DNA of 64,000 bases, from positions 1 to 64,000 of the forward strand of contig NZ_JRGL01000010.1 of the NCBI RefSeq assembly GCF_000764655.1. The letters are read 5' to 3'. The notes below the pieces were generated by a model that saw only the letters and a list, made by a program, of their open reading frames with translations, was not told where the DNA came from and searched no databases. Source of the DNA: Aeromonas aquatica. Its GTDB lineage: Bacteria; Pseudomonadota; Gammaproteobacteria; Enterobacterales; Aeromonadaceae. This document shows positions 43,540 through 52,626 of the stretch, in pieces. The position numbers and the translations under genes are program-made. Each line of letters opens with the position of its first letter. Positions within the stretch are counted from its first letter, which is position 1.

Positions 43540-44078
43540 GGATAAGCCTCCAGGGTCTTGAGCAGGCTGACGGCATCGAGCCCGCCATAGGTGTCGTCGT
43601 CGATCATCAGCGCCGGCCCCTTGTCGCAGTTGCCGAGGCAGCAGACCGGCAGCAGGGTGAAGCGACCGTCAGCCGAGGTCTGGCCAGGGCCCAGATCCAT
43701 GACTTCTTTCAGGCCGGCCAACAACTGCTCGTGACCGTTGATGTAGCAGACCATGCTGTCACAGACACGAATGATGTGACGACCCACCGGCTGGCGGAAG
43801 ATCTGGCTATAGAAAGTAGCGACCCCTTCCACGTCACTGGCGGGGATGCCGAGCTCGGCGGCGATGGCATGGATGGCACCATCCGGTACCCATCCGCGGG
43901 CCTGCTGCACTATCTTGAGCGCTTCGATGCTGGCGGCACGGGGGTCTTCGTAGTGGTGTATCTCATGCCCGATGGCGTCGCGTTCGGCCTGGCTCAGGAC
44001 GAAACCGTCCCCCTTGCCCTGGCACCCGCCCTGTCCCGCTGGGGACGCTGTATTTTGGCACTGACATTGCTGGCTCAT
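43536..44078 (-). CDS. nuoE: NADH-quinone oxidoreductase subunit E
   Basis: 180 residues. NuoE carries the N1a [2Fe-2S] cluster (thioredoxin-like fold). The ligands are in [11 protein letters not shown] and [17 protein letters not shown]. The N-terminus is about 14 residues longer than the E. coli protein and Cys/Gln/Gly-rich ([20 protein letters not shown]); the role of this extension is unknown. It overlaps nuoF by four bases. Confidence 0.96.
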   Translation of the reverse strand: MSQQCQCQNTASPAGQGGCQGKGDGFVLSQAERDAIGHEIHHYEDPRAASIEALKIVQQARGWVPDGAIHAIAAELGIPASDVEGVATFYSQIFRQPVGRHIIRVCDSMVCYINGHEQLLAGLKEVMDLGPGQTSADGRFTLLPVCCLGNCDKGPALMIDDDTYGGLDAVSLLKTLEAYP

Positions 44079-44142
44079 GACTTGACCTTCTGTCGCTTAT
44101 TCTTCTTGTCCCGTTGCGTTCTGGTGCGAACGCGGCGGGGAC

Positions 44143-45948
44143 TTAACGATCCACATCCGACATAACGAAATCGATACTGCCCAGATAGACGATGAGATCC
44201 GACACCATCTGGCCGCGGATCACCGAGGGGATCTGCTGCAGGTGAGCGAAGCTCGGGGTGCGGATCCGGGTCCGGTAGCTCATGGTGGAGCCGTCGCTGG
44301 TCAGGTAGTAACTGTTGATCCCCTTGCTCGCCTCTATCATCTGGAAGGACTCGGCGGCCGGCATCACCGGGCCCCAGGACACTTGCAGGAAGTGGGTGAT
44401 CAGGGTCTCGATGTCCTGCAGGGTGCGCTCTTTGGGCGGTGGCGTGGTGAGCGGGTGATCCGCCTTGAACGGTCCCTCCGGCATGTTCTTCACGCACTGC
44501 TCTATGATGCGCAGACTCTGGCGAATTTCCTCGAAGCGCACCATGGCTCTGTCATAGGCATCGCCGTTGGCACCCACCGGCACCTCGAACTCGAACTGAT
44601 CGTAGCCGGAGTAGGGACGCCATTTGCGCACGTCGAAGTTGAGGCCGGTGGCACGCAGGCCACCGCCTGTGGTGCCCCAGGCCAGTGCCTGCGAGGTCGA
44701 GTAGGCGGCGACGCCGATGCTGCGGCCACGCAAGATGCTGTTGCGCATGGCGGCTTTTTCATACTCCATCAGCCGCTTGGGCAGCCAGTCCAGCAGGTTC
44801 TCCTGGATGAGGCGAGCCCAGCCCACCGGCAGATCGTGCGCCACCCCACCGATGCGGAACCAGGCCGGGTGCATGCGTGCGCCCGTGATGGCTTCGATGA
44901 TGGTGTAGATCTTCTGGCGGTCGGTAAAGGTGAAGAACACAGGGGTCATGGCGCCCACGTCCTGGATGTAGGTGCCGATGAACAGCAGGTGGCTCTGGAT
45001 GCGGAACAGCTCCGACATCAGCACCCGGATCATGTCGACCCGTTGCGGCACCTTGATCCCTGCCAGCTTCTCTACCGCCAGCACGTAAGGCATGTTGTTG
45101 AGCGAACCGCCCAGATACTCGACCCGATCGGTGTAGGGGATGTAGCTGTGCCAGGACTGGCGCTCACCCATCTTTTCGGCGCCGCGGTGGTGATAGCCGA
45201 TGTCGGGGACGCAGTTGCGGATCTCTTCGCCATCGAGCTGCAGCACCAGGCGGAAGGCGCCGTGGGCGGAAGGGTGGTTCGGACCGAGGTTGAGGAACAT
45301 GTAGTCCTCGTTCTCGTTGCCCCGGCTCATGCCCCATTCTTCGGGCTTGAACAGCAGGTTGTCCTGCTCCTGATCCTGCTTGACCGCATCGAGCATGAAG
45401 GGATCGAATTCGGTGGCGCGCGCCGGGTAGTCCTTGCGCAGCGGGTGACCCTGCCAGCTCTTGGGCATCATGATGCGGGTCAGATGGGGGTGGCCCTCGA
45501 AGGTGATCCCCATCAGATCCCAGACTTCCCGCTCGTACCAGTTGGCGTTTGGGAAGGGCTTGCTGATGGTGGGCAGGTTCAGATCGCTCTCTTTGAGCGG
45601 CACCTTCAGCATCACATCGGCGTTACGGTCGATGGAGATGAGGTGATAGAAGACGGTGAAGTCGCTCTCGGGCAGGCCGTCGCGATGGCTGCGCATCCGC
45701 TCGTCGGTGGCGCTCAAATCGAACAGCATCACGAAGGGGGAGGGGAGCTTGCGCAAGAAGCCGATCACGTCCAGCAGCAGCTCGCGGGAGAGCCAGATGA
45801 CCGGCACGCCGGTGCGGGTGGTCTGGACGGTGAAGCGCTCGGCACCGAAGTGAGCGAACAACTCGCCGACCACCTGGGCATCACTGTGATCGGAAGGCTG
45901 CCACTGGGACATGGTGTAGTTACTGGGAAATTCTCGGGTCAGTTTCAT
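44143..45948 (-). CDS. nuoC: NADH-quinone oxidoreductase fused subunit C/D
   Basis: 601 residues, a fusion of the NuoC (30 kDa) and NuoD (49 kDa) subunits as in E. coli. The NuoC part includes [20 protein letters not shown] and the RKDYPA loop. The NuoD part begins near residue 210 ([20 protein letters not shown]) with the quinone-site His. [12 protein letters not shown] and the terminal [13 protein letters not shown] are conserved. It starts two bases after nuoB. Confidence 0.97.
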   Translation of the reverse strand: MKLTREFPSNYTMSQWQPSDHSDAQVVGELFAHFGAERFTVQTTRTGVPVIWLSRELLLDVIGFLRKLPSPFVMLFDLSATDERMRSHRDGLPESDFTVFYHLISIDRNADVMLKVPLKESDLNLPTISKPFPNANWYEREVWDLMGITFEGHPHLTRIMMPKSWQGHPLRKDYPARATEFDPFMLDAVKQDQEQDNLLFKPEEWGMSRGNENEDYMFLNLGPNHPSAHGAFRLVLQLDGEEIRNCVPDIGYHHRGAEKMGERQSWHSYIPYTDRVEYLGGSLNNMPYVLAVEKLAGIKVPQRVDMIRVLMSELFRIQSHLLFIGTYIQDVGAMTPVFFTFTDRQKIYTIIEAITGARMHPAWFRIGGVAHDLPVGWARLIQENLLDWLPKRLMEYEKAAMRNSILRGRSIGVAAYSTSQALAWGTTGGGLRATGLNFDVRKWRPYSGYDQFEFEVPVGANGDAYDRAMVRFEEIRQSLRIIEQCVKNMPEGPFKADHPLTTPPPKERTLQDIETLITHFLQVSWGPVMPAAESFQMIEASKGINSYYLTSDGSTMSYRTRIRTPSFAHLQQIPSVIRGQMVSDLIVYLGSIDFVMSDVDR

Positions 45949-45950
45949 GA

Positions 45951-46625
45951 TCAGATCTCATCCGGCGTGCGCAGGTTGGTGACGTTGATCCGTTCGCCGC
46001 GCTTGCGTTCCTTCTCGGCCTGCATCTGCGGGCGGTATATCCCCTGATCGCCGGCCACCCAGGAGAGGGGGCGACGCTCCTTGCCGATGGAGTCCTGCAG
46101 TAGCATCAGCGCCTGCAAGAAGGCCTCGGGGCGGGGCGGGCAGCCAGGAATGTAGACGTCGACCGGCAGGAACTTGTCCACGCCCTGTACCACTGAGTAG
46201 ATGTCGTACATGCCGCCGGAGTTCGCGCAGGCGCCCATGGAGATAACCCATTTGGGTTCGAGCAACTGCTCATACAGGCGCTGGATGACAGGTGCCATCT
46301 TGATGAAGGGGGTCCCTGCTATCACCATGAAATCCGCCTGACGAGGCGAGGCCCGGATGACTTCGGCGCCGAAACGGGCGACGTCATGGGGGGAGGTGAA
46401 GGCGGTACACATCTCCACATAACAGCAGGAGATGCCGAAGTTGTAGGGCCAGAGGGAGTTCTTGCGGCCCCAGTTGACTGTGTCTTGCAACACCTCTTCG
46501 AGGCGCCCGATCATGATGCCGCGGGAGGCCTCTTGGGCCAGGGGATCCTCGACGGTTTGGCGCTGTTCCTGCGGGTAGCGCTCAACGGGCGCATCCGGGT
46601 CAATCCGGGTCAGGGTGTACTTCAT
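45951..46625 (-). CDS. nuoB: NADH-quinone oxidoreductase subunit B
   Basis: 224 residues. NuoB (PSST) holds the last cluster N2 that reduces ubiquinone. The ligands are in SCCYVEM (adjacent cysteines), [11 protein letters not shown] and [11 protein letters not shown]. It lies 29 bases after nuoA. Length fits the E. coli protein (220). Confidence 0.98.
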   Translation of the reverse strand: MKYTLTRIDPDAPVERYPQEQRQTVEDPLAQEASRGIMIGRLEEVLQDTVNWGRKNSLWPYNFGISCCYVEMCTAFTSPHDVARFGAEVIRASPRQADFMVIAGTPFIKMAPVIQRLYEQLLEPKWVISMGACANSGGMYDIYSVVQGVDKFLPVDVYIPGCPPRPEAFLQALMLLQDSIGKERRPLSWVAGDQGIYRPQMQAEKERKRGERINVTNLRTPDEI

Positions 46626-46654
46626 GGTGCAACCTCAAAGGGAGTATCAGTAAT

Positions 46655-47059
46655 TCAGTCTGGCTTCTTGTCAGTCAGGACAGGTTTCTTTGGTGCCCAG
46701 TCGAGCGCACCGATGCGCCACAGGTAGATGAGGCCTACCAGCAGCAGAGAGATAAAGATGGCGGCTTCGATGAAACCGACCCAGCCACTTTCCCGAACAG
46801 AAACGGACCAGGCGAAGAGGTAGAGTGCCTCGACGTCGAAGATGACGAAGAACATGGCAACCAGATAAAACTTGGCGGAGAAACGCAGCCGGGCATTACC
46901 GACTGAGTCGATGCCGGATTCGAAAGGCTTGTTCTTGGCTCGGCCGTAAGCTCGCCCCCCCAACAAAGACGCCAGGCCGATCATGGTCAGGCAGATACAG
47001 ATGGCCCCAACGACATAGACAGCAAAAGCCCAATGCTGGACAGCAATATCAGCAAACAT
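46655..47059 (-). CDS. nuoA: NADH-quinone oxidoreductase subunit A
   Basis: 134 residues, first gene of the nuo operon. It is a small membrane subunit with three helices ([59 protein letters not shown]). [20 protein letters not shown] and the conserved [11 protein letters not shown] loop identify it. AGGAG precedes the ATG. The upstream 257 bases hold the operon's control region. Confidence 0.97.
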   Translation of the reverse strand: MFADIAVQHWAFAVYVVGAICICLTMIGLASLLGGRAYGRAKNKPFESGIDSVGNARLRFSAKFYLVAMFFVIFDVEALYLFAWSVSVRESGWVGFIEAAIFISLLLVGLIYLWRIGALDWAPKKPVLTDKKPD

Positions 47060-47150
47060 AGGAGTGTTCCCTAACCGAATTAATCACGTGAGTTAACAAG
47101 GGTGTTACGTATTATGCCATGGAGATGTTGATTCACATGTCATTTCAAAG

Positions 47151-47165
47151 GATTAATTATTAATC
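47151..47165. promoter_or_regulatory. Perfect 15-base palindrome upstream of nuoA
   Basis: GATTAAT-T-ATTAATC, a perfect 7-1-7 inverted repeat about 92 bases before nuoA. It may be a protein-binding site; the factor is not recognised. Confidence 0.45.
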
Positions 47166-47211
47166 GCGGGGAAGAAAATCGGTTTTTGCTAGCGAGGTCA
47201 AGGTTCCTATT

Positions 47212-47226
47212 TGAGAATCATTTTCA
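47212..47226. promoter_or_regulatory. Fur-like box upstream of nuo
   Basis: TGAGAAT-C-ATTTTCA fits the 7-1-7 Fur core (TGATAAT-n-ATTATCA) with two mismatches. It lies about 153 bases ahead of the nuoA start. Iron-dependent control of this Fe-S-rich operon is an inference. Confidence 0.55.
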
Positions 47227-47290
47227 ATCGCTTTACGGTGCAGGGTAAATCACTGGATCGTTGGAAAAATAAACTAATCGAAAAGATGAA

Positions 47291-47310
47291 AAACCCCGCG
47301 TGGCGGGGTC
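47291..47310 (-). terminator. Terminator of the stator operon
   Basis: The minus strand reads ACCCCGC-CAC-GCGGGGT followed by five T residues, a few bases past the stop of the MotB-type gene. Confidence 0.85.
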
Positions 47311-47316
47311 TTGTTA

Positions 47317-48192
47317 TCAGGGGGTGAGGAGGGGAAGCGCCTGCTCTGCGGCCTTGCCTTGGGAGAGCACTATCTCCACTCGCCGGTTGGCCTGGCGATG
47401 GGCAGGGGTGTCGTTGGGGTAGCGGGGTTGAGTGTCGGCCGCCCCCTGGGCGACGACCCGCCGTGAATCCAGCTTGGGGTTGGTGAGCAGGGTGTGGACT
47501 ATGGTGGCGGCTCGCAGCACCGACAGCTCCCAGTTGTTGCGATAGAGCTCCACCGGTGCCTGTGAGTTGTCGGTGTGGCCGGTCACCACCACCCTGCCGG
47601 GGATATTGGCCAACACATCGGACACCTTGTTGACCAGTGGAATGAACTGGGGCTGCAGGAAGGCTGAATCTGCGGGGAACAGGGTCTTCTCGCCGATCCG
47701 GATCACCAGCTGGCTGCCGAGCTGCTCCACCTCCAGCTCCTTGGATTCAATCTGGCTCTTGAGCTGCTGCTCCAGCTTCTGTTTGGTGATGGCGGCCCAA
47801 TCCTGCTCCTTGGTCTTGTGTGGCCAGGACTGAGTCGCGCTGGGTTTCTCCGAAGCACCTATGGTCTCGTTGAAGGGATCGGCCGCGGCGGCCGGGGTCT
47901 GAGTGTCCAGTACCTGCTCCTTCTGGGAAGAGCCGGGGGTAGTCTTGGACTCGGGCTCCAGGATCCCGGTACCGCCTTGCATCACCGGGGAGCCCGCAGG
48001 CATGGAGATGAGGCCTATTTTACCCAAGGATTCGATAAAGCCCTGGATCAGTACCCGGGTCTCCGACTGCTTGGCCATGGCGAAGGAGTAGAGCACCACG
48101 AACAAGGCAAACAGCAGGGTCATGAAGTCGGCATAGGAGACCAGCCAGCGCTCATGGTTCTCCGGGGCCTCAGGCTTTTTCTTTTTGGCCAC
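47317..48192 (-). CDS. Flagellar motor stator protein, MotB/MotD type
   Basis: 291 residues from the GTG at 48192, which has GGAGG 5 bases upstream; the frame opens at a TTG at 48216 that has no ribosome site. One membrane helix (WLVSYADFMTLLFALFVVLYSFA) carries the essential ion-binding Asp. A linker follows, then an OmpA-type peptidoglycan-binding domain (VVVTGHTDNSQAPVELYRNNWELSVLRA, seen as GHTDNSQAP and NWELSVLRA). The ENHERWLVSYADF start resembles Pseudomonas MotD more than PomB. It overlaps its partner by 23 bases. Aeromonas is known to use more than one stator pair; which one this is cannot be told here. Confidence 0.88.
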   Translation of the reverse strand: MAKKKKPEAPENHERWLVSYADFMTLLFALFVVLYSFAMAKQSETRVLIQGFIESLGKIGLISMPAGSPVMQGGTGILEPESKTTPGSSQKEQVLDTQTPAAAADPFNETIGASEKPSATQSWPHKTKEQDWAAITKQKLEQQLKSQIESKELEVEQLGSQLVIRIGEKTLFPADSAFLQPQFIPLVNKVSDVLANIPGRVVVTGHTDNSQAPVELYRNNWELSVLRAATIVHTLLTNPKLDSRRVVAQGAADTQPRYPNDTPAHRQANRRVEIVLSQGKAAEQALPLLTP

Positions 48193-48928
48193 CGTGACCT
48201 CCGAGGTAGGGTTCAAGGGTCACTTGCAGCCGCTGCTGTGACTCGCCATCCACGATGCAGAGGATGCCGGTCAGGGTCATCTCCTTGTAGTGGCGGATTT
48301 GATGGGCGAACCCCTTGTAGCGGTTGCCAAATGGCAGGAAGATCAGGTTGGCGGCGCCGACCCCGTAGATGGTGGCGATGAAGGCCACAGCGATGGCACC
48401 ACCGAGCTTGTCCGGTGCATCCAGCAGTCCCATGGCGTGGATCAGACCGAACACCGCACCGACTATCCCCATGGTCGGGCAGTAGCCGCCCATGGCCTCG
48501 TAAAATTTGACGGTTTGCTCGAGATCCTCGTGTTCGAATTCGATCTCGTTCTCCAGCACCTCGTGGATCTTGGTCTTCTCGTAGCCGTCGACCATCATCT
48601 GCACTCCCTTTTGCAGGAAGGGATCCTTGATGTCATCGATCATGCCCTCCAGCGCCAGCATGCCGCTGCGCCGTGCGTTGCCCGCCAGATTCTCCAGCAA
48701 CTGGGCCTGCTCCAGCATGTCGAGGCGAGGAGGGGTGATGAGCCACTTGAAGCGCTTCAAGGTTTTACCCACCACGGAGAAGGGAAACTGCGTCAGGGCG
48801 GCACCCACTGTGCCCCCGATCACGATGAGGAAGGCGGGCAAGTCGAGCAGGGCGCTGGGATGCCCCCCCTCAATGAGGTTGCCACCCAAAATGGCTGCCA
48901 AGGCTAACAGCAAACCGATCAGACTCAT
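48170..48928 (-). CDS. Flagellar motor stator protein, MotA/MotC type
   Basis: 252 residues. Four membrane helices are indicated; the first (MSLIGLLLALAAILGGNLIE) and the third/fourth (MGIVGAVFGLIHAMG and IAVAFIATIYGVGAANLIF) are typical of MotA-family stators. The cytoplasmic loop between helices 2 and 3 is present. GGNLIEGG and GGHPSALL resemble Pseudomonas MotC. It is the first gene of the two-gene stator operon and interacts with the downstream MotB-type protein. Confidence 0.9.
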   Translation of the reverse strand: MSLIGLLLALAAILGGNLIEGGHPSALLDLPAFLIVIGGTVGAALTQFPFSVVGKTLKRFKWLITPPRLDMLEQAQLLENLAGNARRSGMLALEGMIDDIKDPFLQKGVQMMVDGYEKTKIHEVLENEIEFEHEDLEQTVKFYEAMGGYCPTMGIVGAVFGLIHAMGLLDAPDKLGGAIAVAFIATIYGVGAANLIFLPFGNRYKGFAHQIRHYKEMTLTGILCIVDGESQQRLQVTLEPYLGGHGGQKEKA

Positions 48929-49226
48929 GTGTCCGTGTCCCTATGCGAAAAATGTGGCTAGTGTATCCACTTAACTATCAGTTTTTCAAAATGATATCCA
49001 ATCGGTGAGCAATATCCGAGAGGCTGAACCGAATGTGGTGACCCTCTTGTTTCGGCCCGGCTGGCAGAATCATGAGCATTAGGTTCAGACTCCCATCACA
49101 TCCTGCTGATGGATTTCAGCCCGGCGGCAGAATAAAGCAGGTGTAATGGGGGAGTGCGAGGCCTGTGGGTGTCTGGCCGCCTGGGGGGGTATCGGGATGG
49201 CTATCTTAAAATCGATACCAGAAAGC
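48929..49226. other. Intergenic region upstream of the stator operon
   Basis: No supportable gene. It contains the candidate promoter at 48960-48989. The rest of the region to 49226 shows no recognised feature. Confidence 0.5.
48960..48989 (-). promoter_or_regulatory. Candidate stator operon promoter
   Basis: The minus strand shows -35 TTGAAA and -10 TACACT with an 18-base spacer, about 30 bases before the motA-type start. It is not a sigma-28 type sequence. Confidence 0.4.
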
Positions 49227-49366
49227 AAAAAACCGACCCTGAGGTCGGTTTTTTTAATTTGGCGGTGGGTCGGGATTGACTCGCGCCATCCCTGGCGCTC
49301 GCCCTGCGGGCAGCCTGCGGCTGTCCTGCCCCCTTGTCGAACCAGGGTTAGAATCGAGCCGCCCGT
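49227..49366 (-). repeat. Decayed tRNA 3'-end-like repeat with terminator
   Basis: On the minus strand this segment ends with AATCCCGACCCACCGCCAAA. That strongly resembles the 3' end of the neighbouring tRNA-Ser (AATCCCTCCCTCACCGCCAA). A terminator hairpin follows (AAAAAACCGACC / GGTCGGTTTTTT, 49227-49254), just as a terminator follows the real tRNA. The interior is GC-rich with several short inverted repeats (GCCTGCGGCTG, CTGCGGGCAG), not a functional tRNA. It may be a tRNA-derived repeat or a scar of integration at the tRNA 3' end. Confidence 0.5.
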
Positions 49367-49372
49367 CATCGG

Positions 49373-49416
49373 ATAAAGTAAAAGGGCCTGTCTTGCGACA
49401 GGCCCTTTTACTTTAT
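49373..49416 (-). terminator. Terminator of tRNA-Ser
   Basis: Perfect 20-base-pair stem beginning ATAAAGTAAAAGGGCCTGTC with a TTGC loop, directly after the tRNA CCA end. Confidence 0.85.
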
Positions 49417-49417
49417 T

Positions 49418-49505
49418 TGGCGGTGAGGGAGGGATTCGAACCCTCGATACGTTGCCGTATACACACTTTCCAGGCGTGCTCCTTCAGCCACTCGGACACC
49501 TCACC
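49418..49505 (-). tRNA. tRNA-Ser (anticodon GGA)
   Basis: 88 bases. The minus strand begins GGTGAGGTGTCCGAGTGGCT and ends CACCGCCA with encoded CCA. The anticodon loop is CTGGAAA (anticodon GGA, reading TCC/TCT) within a CACGC/GTGTG stem. A long variable arm (TACGGCAACGTA) and the T-loop GGTTCGAATCC are present, as expected for a class II serine tRNA. The acceptor stem GGTGAGG pairs with CCTCACC. Confidence 0.97.
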
Positions 49506-49681
49506 AAATTTTTTACTGCTGTTTAACGTGTTCAATCGCCACGTAGTTCGCTGCGCCGTTGCGCCGGAACGGGGCGTAATTTAGGGGAAAGCTGGCCATG
49601 GGTCAATCACTTTTCCCCTTATTTTTCATAATCTTTATCGAGTGTTTATCCCTTGAGCAGAATGGCGGTTTTTTAAACCCT

Positions 49682-50299
49682 TCAAGGCTTGTCCAGGATG
49701 ATCAGGCTGTCGGGCAACTCGTTCTGATCCCGGGTGGCTGGGAACGCATCGGTCAGGATGGCGCTGGTGCGCTCGACACATTCGAGGAAACCTTGCTCGA
49801 CCTCCTTGTTGCGCACCCGCACCACGAAGTCGTCGATGATCTGCTGCCACTGGGCATTGTCGATGTGCTGGGCGATACCGTCGTCAACCAGGATTTCCAC
49901 ATAGTGCTCGGCCACCGAGACGAAGATCAGCACCCCGAGCCTGTCCCGGGTACGGTGCAGCCCCTGCTCGACGAACTGCAAGCGCGCCATCAGGGACGCC
50001 CTGTGCTGGCGTACCTTCTTCGGGATGAGCCGCATCTTGATGGGGGTCCAGTGAAACAGGAGACTGAGCAGCAGCCAGACCGACCACTGCACCAGCAGGA
50101 TCTCGTACCAGCCGAGCCAGAAACCGAGTTGGAACACCAGCAAGGGAGTGAGCATGGCCAGCAGGGCCGCCCAGAGGGTCGGAATGTAGCGGTAACCGTC
50201 GCTGGCCGGGGCCAGCACAGTGACCAGCTCGGCGTCCGTGGCCAGCTCGGCTTGTCGCACCTTGGCCTGGAGGGTGTGATAGAACTGTTTTGAAATCAT
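49682..50299 (-). CDS. TPM-domain membrane protein
   Basis: 205 residues from the ATG at 50299; the open frame extends further but runs into the Gly-rich gene upstream. Two hydrophobic segments are in the first half (TLWAALLAMLTPLLVFQLGF, LVQWSVWLLLSLLFHW). The second half (LGVLIFVSVAEHYVEILVDDGIAQHI, WQQIIDDFVVRVRNKEVEQG) resembles a TPM (TLP18.3/Psb32/MOLO-1) domain. It follows another TPM protein and LemA in the same direction, a common trio. The function is not established. Confidence 0.8.
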   Translation of the reverse strand: MISKQFYHTLQAKVRQAELATDAELVTVLAPASDGYRYIPTLWAALLAMLTPLLVFQLGFWLGWYEILLVQWSVWLLLSLLFHWTPIKMRLIPKKVRQHRASLMARLQFVEQGLHRTRDRLGVLIFVSVAEHYVEILVDDGIAQHIDNAQWQQIIDDFVVRVRNKEVEQGFLECVERTSAILTDAFPATRDQNELPDSLIILDKP

Positions 50300-50321
50300 T
50301 ATGTTGTCTCTTGATCCCTGA

Positions 50322-51050
50322 TTACCAACCGCCGGAGGCGCCGCCGCCACCGAAACTGCCACCCCCGCCGCTAAAACCGCCGCCGCCACCGAAACCGCCG
50401 CCGGTGCGTCCGGCACCGAAGCCACCGGCCAGATAGGCGGCTCGACGACGACCACCGGGACCGCCACCACCACCGCGCAGGTTGTGCAAAACGATCATGG
50501 CGATCACCACCAGGATAAACAGCCAGGGGCCGCCCCCCTTGTCCTCCTTGGCGACGTCCGTCGGTTTGTACTCACCGGCGAGGGCCTGCATGATGCCCTG
50601 ACTGCCGGCGACGATGCCGGCCACCATGTCACCGCGCTTGAAGGCGGGCAGGATCCGGGTCTGAATGATGTTGGCGGCGATGGCATCGGGCAGGGCGCCT
50701 TCCAGGCCATAGCCCACCTCGATGCGTACCTTGCGTTCATCCTGGGCGATCAGCAGCAGCACGCCGTTGTTCTTGTCCTTCTGGCCTATTCCCCAGTGAC
50801 GACCGAGCTGGTAGCCGTACTCCTCGATGGTCTCGCCGGCCAGGGTATCGATGGACACCACCACCAGCTGGATACCGCTGCGTTTCTCAAAGGCCGCCAG
50901 TTGTTGGGTCAGCTGGTGGGCCTGCGTGCGGGACATCAGGTTCGCCTGGTCCACCACCCGGCCGCTGAGGGCAGGGAAGCTGGGGGCGGCGTGCAGGGCC
51001 GCCGTCCACAGCAGCAGGCAGGGGAGCAGGGCGCGCAGCATCCAACTCAT
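50322..51050 (-). CDS. TPM-domain protein with Gly-rich tail (YgcG-like)
   Basis: 242 residues. It has a signal peptide (LLPCLLLWTAALHAA), a TPM domain (GRVVDQANLMSRTQAHQL, GIQLVVVSIDTLAG, RKVRIEVGYGLEGALPDA, ILPAFKRGDMVAGI), one membrane helix (PWLFILVVIAMIVLHNL), then an Arg patch and a long Gly/Ser tail (FGGGGGFSGGGGSFGGGG). The YgcG family has this layout. Its start overlaps the lemA stop by 4 bases, so the genes are coupled. Confidence 0.88.
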   Translation of the reverse strand: MSWMLRALLPCLLLWTAALHAAPSFPALSGRVVDQANLMSRTQAHQLTQQLAAFEKRSGIQLVVVSIDTLAGETIEEYGYQLGRHWGIGQKDKNNGVLLLIAQDERKVRIEVGYGLEGALPDAIAANIIQTRILPAFKRGDMVAGIVAGSQGIMQALAGEYKPTDVAKEDKGGGPWLFILVVIAMIVLHNLRGGGGGPGGRRRAAYLAGGFGAGRTGGGFGGGGGFSGGGGSFGGGGASGGW

Positions 51051-51637
51051 TGGAAGCTGACCTTGGGCGCCTCATCGGTGCCTGGCTTGGCGCTGAAGCT
51101 CGGCTTGGCGGTGAGATCCGAGTAGAGCAGCTTGGACCAGATGACGCCCGGGAAGGTGCGGATCTCGGTATTGAACTGACGCACCGCCTCTATGTAGTCG
51201 CGGCGAGCCACGGCGATGCGGTTCTCGGTGCCTTCCAGCTGGGCCTGCAGGGTGAGAAATTGCTGATCCGCTTTCAGATCCGGGTAGCGCTCCACCACCA
51301 CCATCAACCGGGAGAGGGCGCTGGAGAGCTGGTTCTGGGCCGTTTCAAACTCCTTGAGCTGGGAAGGGTCGCTCACCTGCACGCTGCCAACCCGGGCACG
51401 AGCATCGGTAACCGCCTTGAGGGTCTCCTGCTCGTGGCTGGCGTAGCCCTTGACGGTGGCCACCAGATTGGGGATGAGATCGGCACGGCGCTGGTACTGG
51501 TTCTCGACCTGGCCCCAGCTCGCCTTGACCTGCTCATCCAGGGTCGGGATGTTGTTCATGCCGCACCCGGTCAGCCCCAGCAGCAGGGTCAACATCAACA
51601 GGCTCTGGGTGGTCTTGTGCCAGAGAGAAGTGGCCAT
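51047..51637 (-). CDS. LemA family lipoprotein
   Basis: 196 residues from the ATG at 51637 with GGAGA upstream. The signal ends in a lipobox (LLLGLTGCGM). The rest is the LemA helical domain: DEQVKASWGQVENQYQRRAD, LIPNLVATVKGYASHE, LMVVVERYPDLKADQQFL, and LEGTENRIAVARRDYIEAV. LemA proteins are membrane-associated; the role is not well defined. It is first of the LemA-TPM-TPM operon. Confidence 0.92.
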   Translation of the reverse strand: MATSLWHKTTQSLLMLTLLLGLTGCGMNNIPTLDEQVKASWGQVENQYQRRADLIPNLVATVKGYASHEQETLKAVTDARARVGSVQVSDPSQLKEFETAQNQLSSALSRLMVVVERYPDLKADQQFLTLQAQLEGTENRIAVARRDYIEAVRQFNTEIRTFPGVIWSKLLYSDLTAKPSFSAKPGTDEAPKVSFQ

Positions 51638-51694
51638 CTCGTTGTCTCCATTGGATCTATTAAGTTTGGCGTATGACACCATACCAGCTTGTGG

Positions 51695-52438
51695 TCAGCC
51701 GCCACAACGGCTGGGTAGGGTCGGGGGCTGGTAGCTCATCGACACCTTGGGCAACTGGGGTTTGTCTTTCAGCCAGGAGGCTAGCTCGGCGCCGCAGCCG
51801 TTGCCGGGTGGGATAGGGGCCTGAGGCTGGCAATCGGGGCTACCGGCGGGGCAGCGCAACCGGACATGGAAGTGGCTGAAGTGGCCGACCCAGGGCCGCA
51901 GCTTGGCAACCCAGGGCTCATCCCCCGCCCGTTTGCAGACTTCGGCCTTGAGCACGGGGTTGATGAAGATGCGCGCCACCTCGGGCTGGTTGGCTGCCAG
52001 GCGCAGCAGCGTGAGCTGCTGGGGCCCGAAGCGACCGGGCAATACCCGGTAGCTGGGCTCGTCGATCAGCGCCCACTCCTTGGGAGCATCCTGCTCCCAT
52101 TTGCTGATGGGCCTGTCGGCCATCCGAAACCAGATGTCGGCGTCGAGGCCGGTCTGGTGGCTGCGGTGGCCGGAGCTGAAGGGGCCGCCCCGCGCCATGG
52201 CCAGATCGGCGATGTAGAGATCCGGCATGCCGGCCATCTTGGTGCGGCTCGCCAGCCCCTGCAGGTAGTGAATTAGATCGGGGTGGCCGTAGTAGCGCAG
52301 GCGCTTGCTGCGAATGACCTGATAGCCGGGTCCCGACAGCGGCAGGGCCACGGCATTTTTCAGGCAACCGGCCGAATAGCCACCGATGGCTTCGGCATAG
52401 AGGGCACTGGTCATGAACAACAGGCTGGTGGCAAGCAT
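51695..52438 (-). CDS. mepA: Penicillin-insensitive murein endopeptidase MepA
   Basis: 247 residues with a signal peptide (MLATSLLFMTSALYA). MepA is an M74 (LAS-type) zinc peptidase in the periplasm that cleaves peptide cross-links in peptidoglycan. The zinc motif SGHRSHQTGLDADIWF and the C-terminal HFSHFHVRLRCP are intact, and the six cysteines expected for disulfides are present. It is 13 bases downstream of nothing else on this strand and is convergent with no gene; the 5' end faces 52627. Confidence 0.94.
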   Translation of the reverse strand: MLATSLLFMTSALYAEAIGGYSAGCLKNAVALPLSGPGYQVIRSKRLRYYGHPDLIHYLQGLASRTKMAGMPDLYIADLAMARGGPFSSGHRSHQTGLDADIWFRMADRPISKWEQDAPKEWALIDEPSYRVLPGRFGPQQLTLLRLAANQPEVARIFINPVLKAEVCKRAGDEPWVAKLRPWVGHFSHFHVRLRCPAGSPDCQPQAPIPPGNGCGAELASWLKDKPQLPKVSMSYQPPTLPSRCGG

Positions 52439-52626
52439 AGGGTGTCCGGCAATGGTGCCACTTCAAGTGGACTTAAGAGTGGCTTGGATGGTTCCCATCA
52501 TATCAACAAGCCCGCGCCGTCGTCATCCGTCCCGCCGCGCGGGTTGCCAGGGGTGGGCGGGCTCGCGCACAATGCGCGGCAATGCAGGAGCAGCCCGGCT
52601 GCCCGAGTCCATGTGAGGAGTATGAG

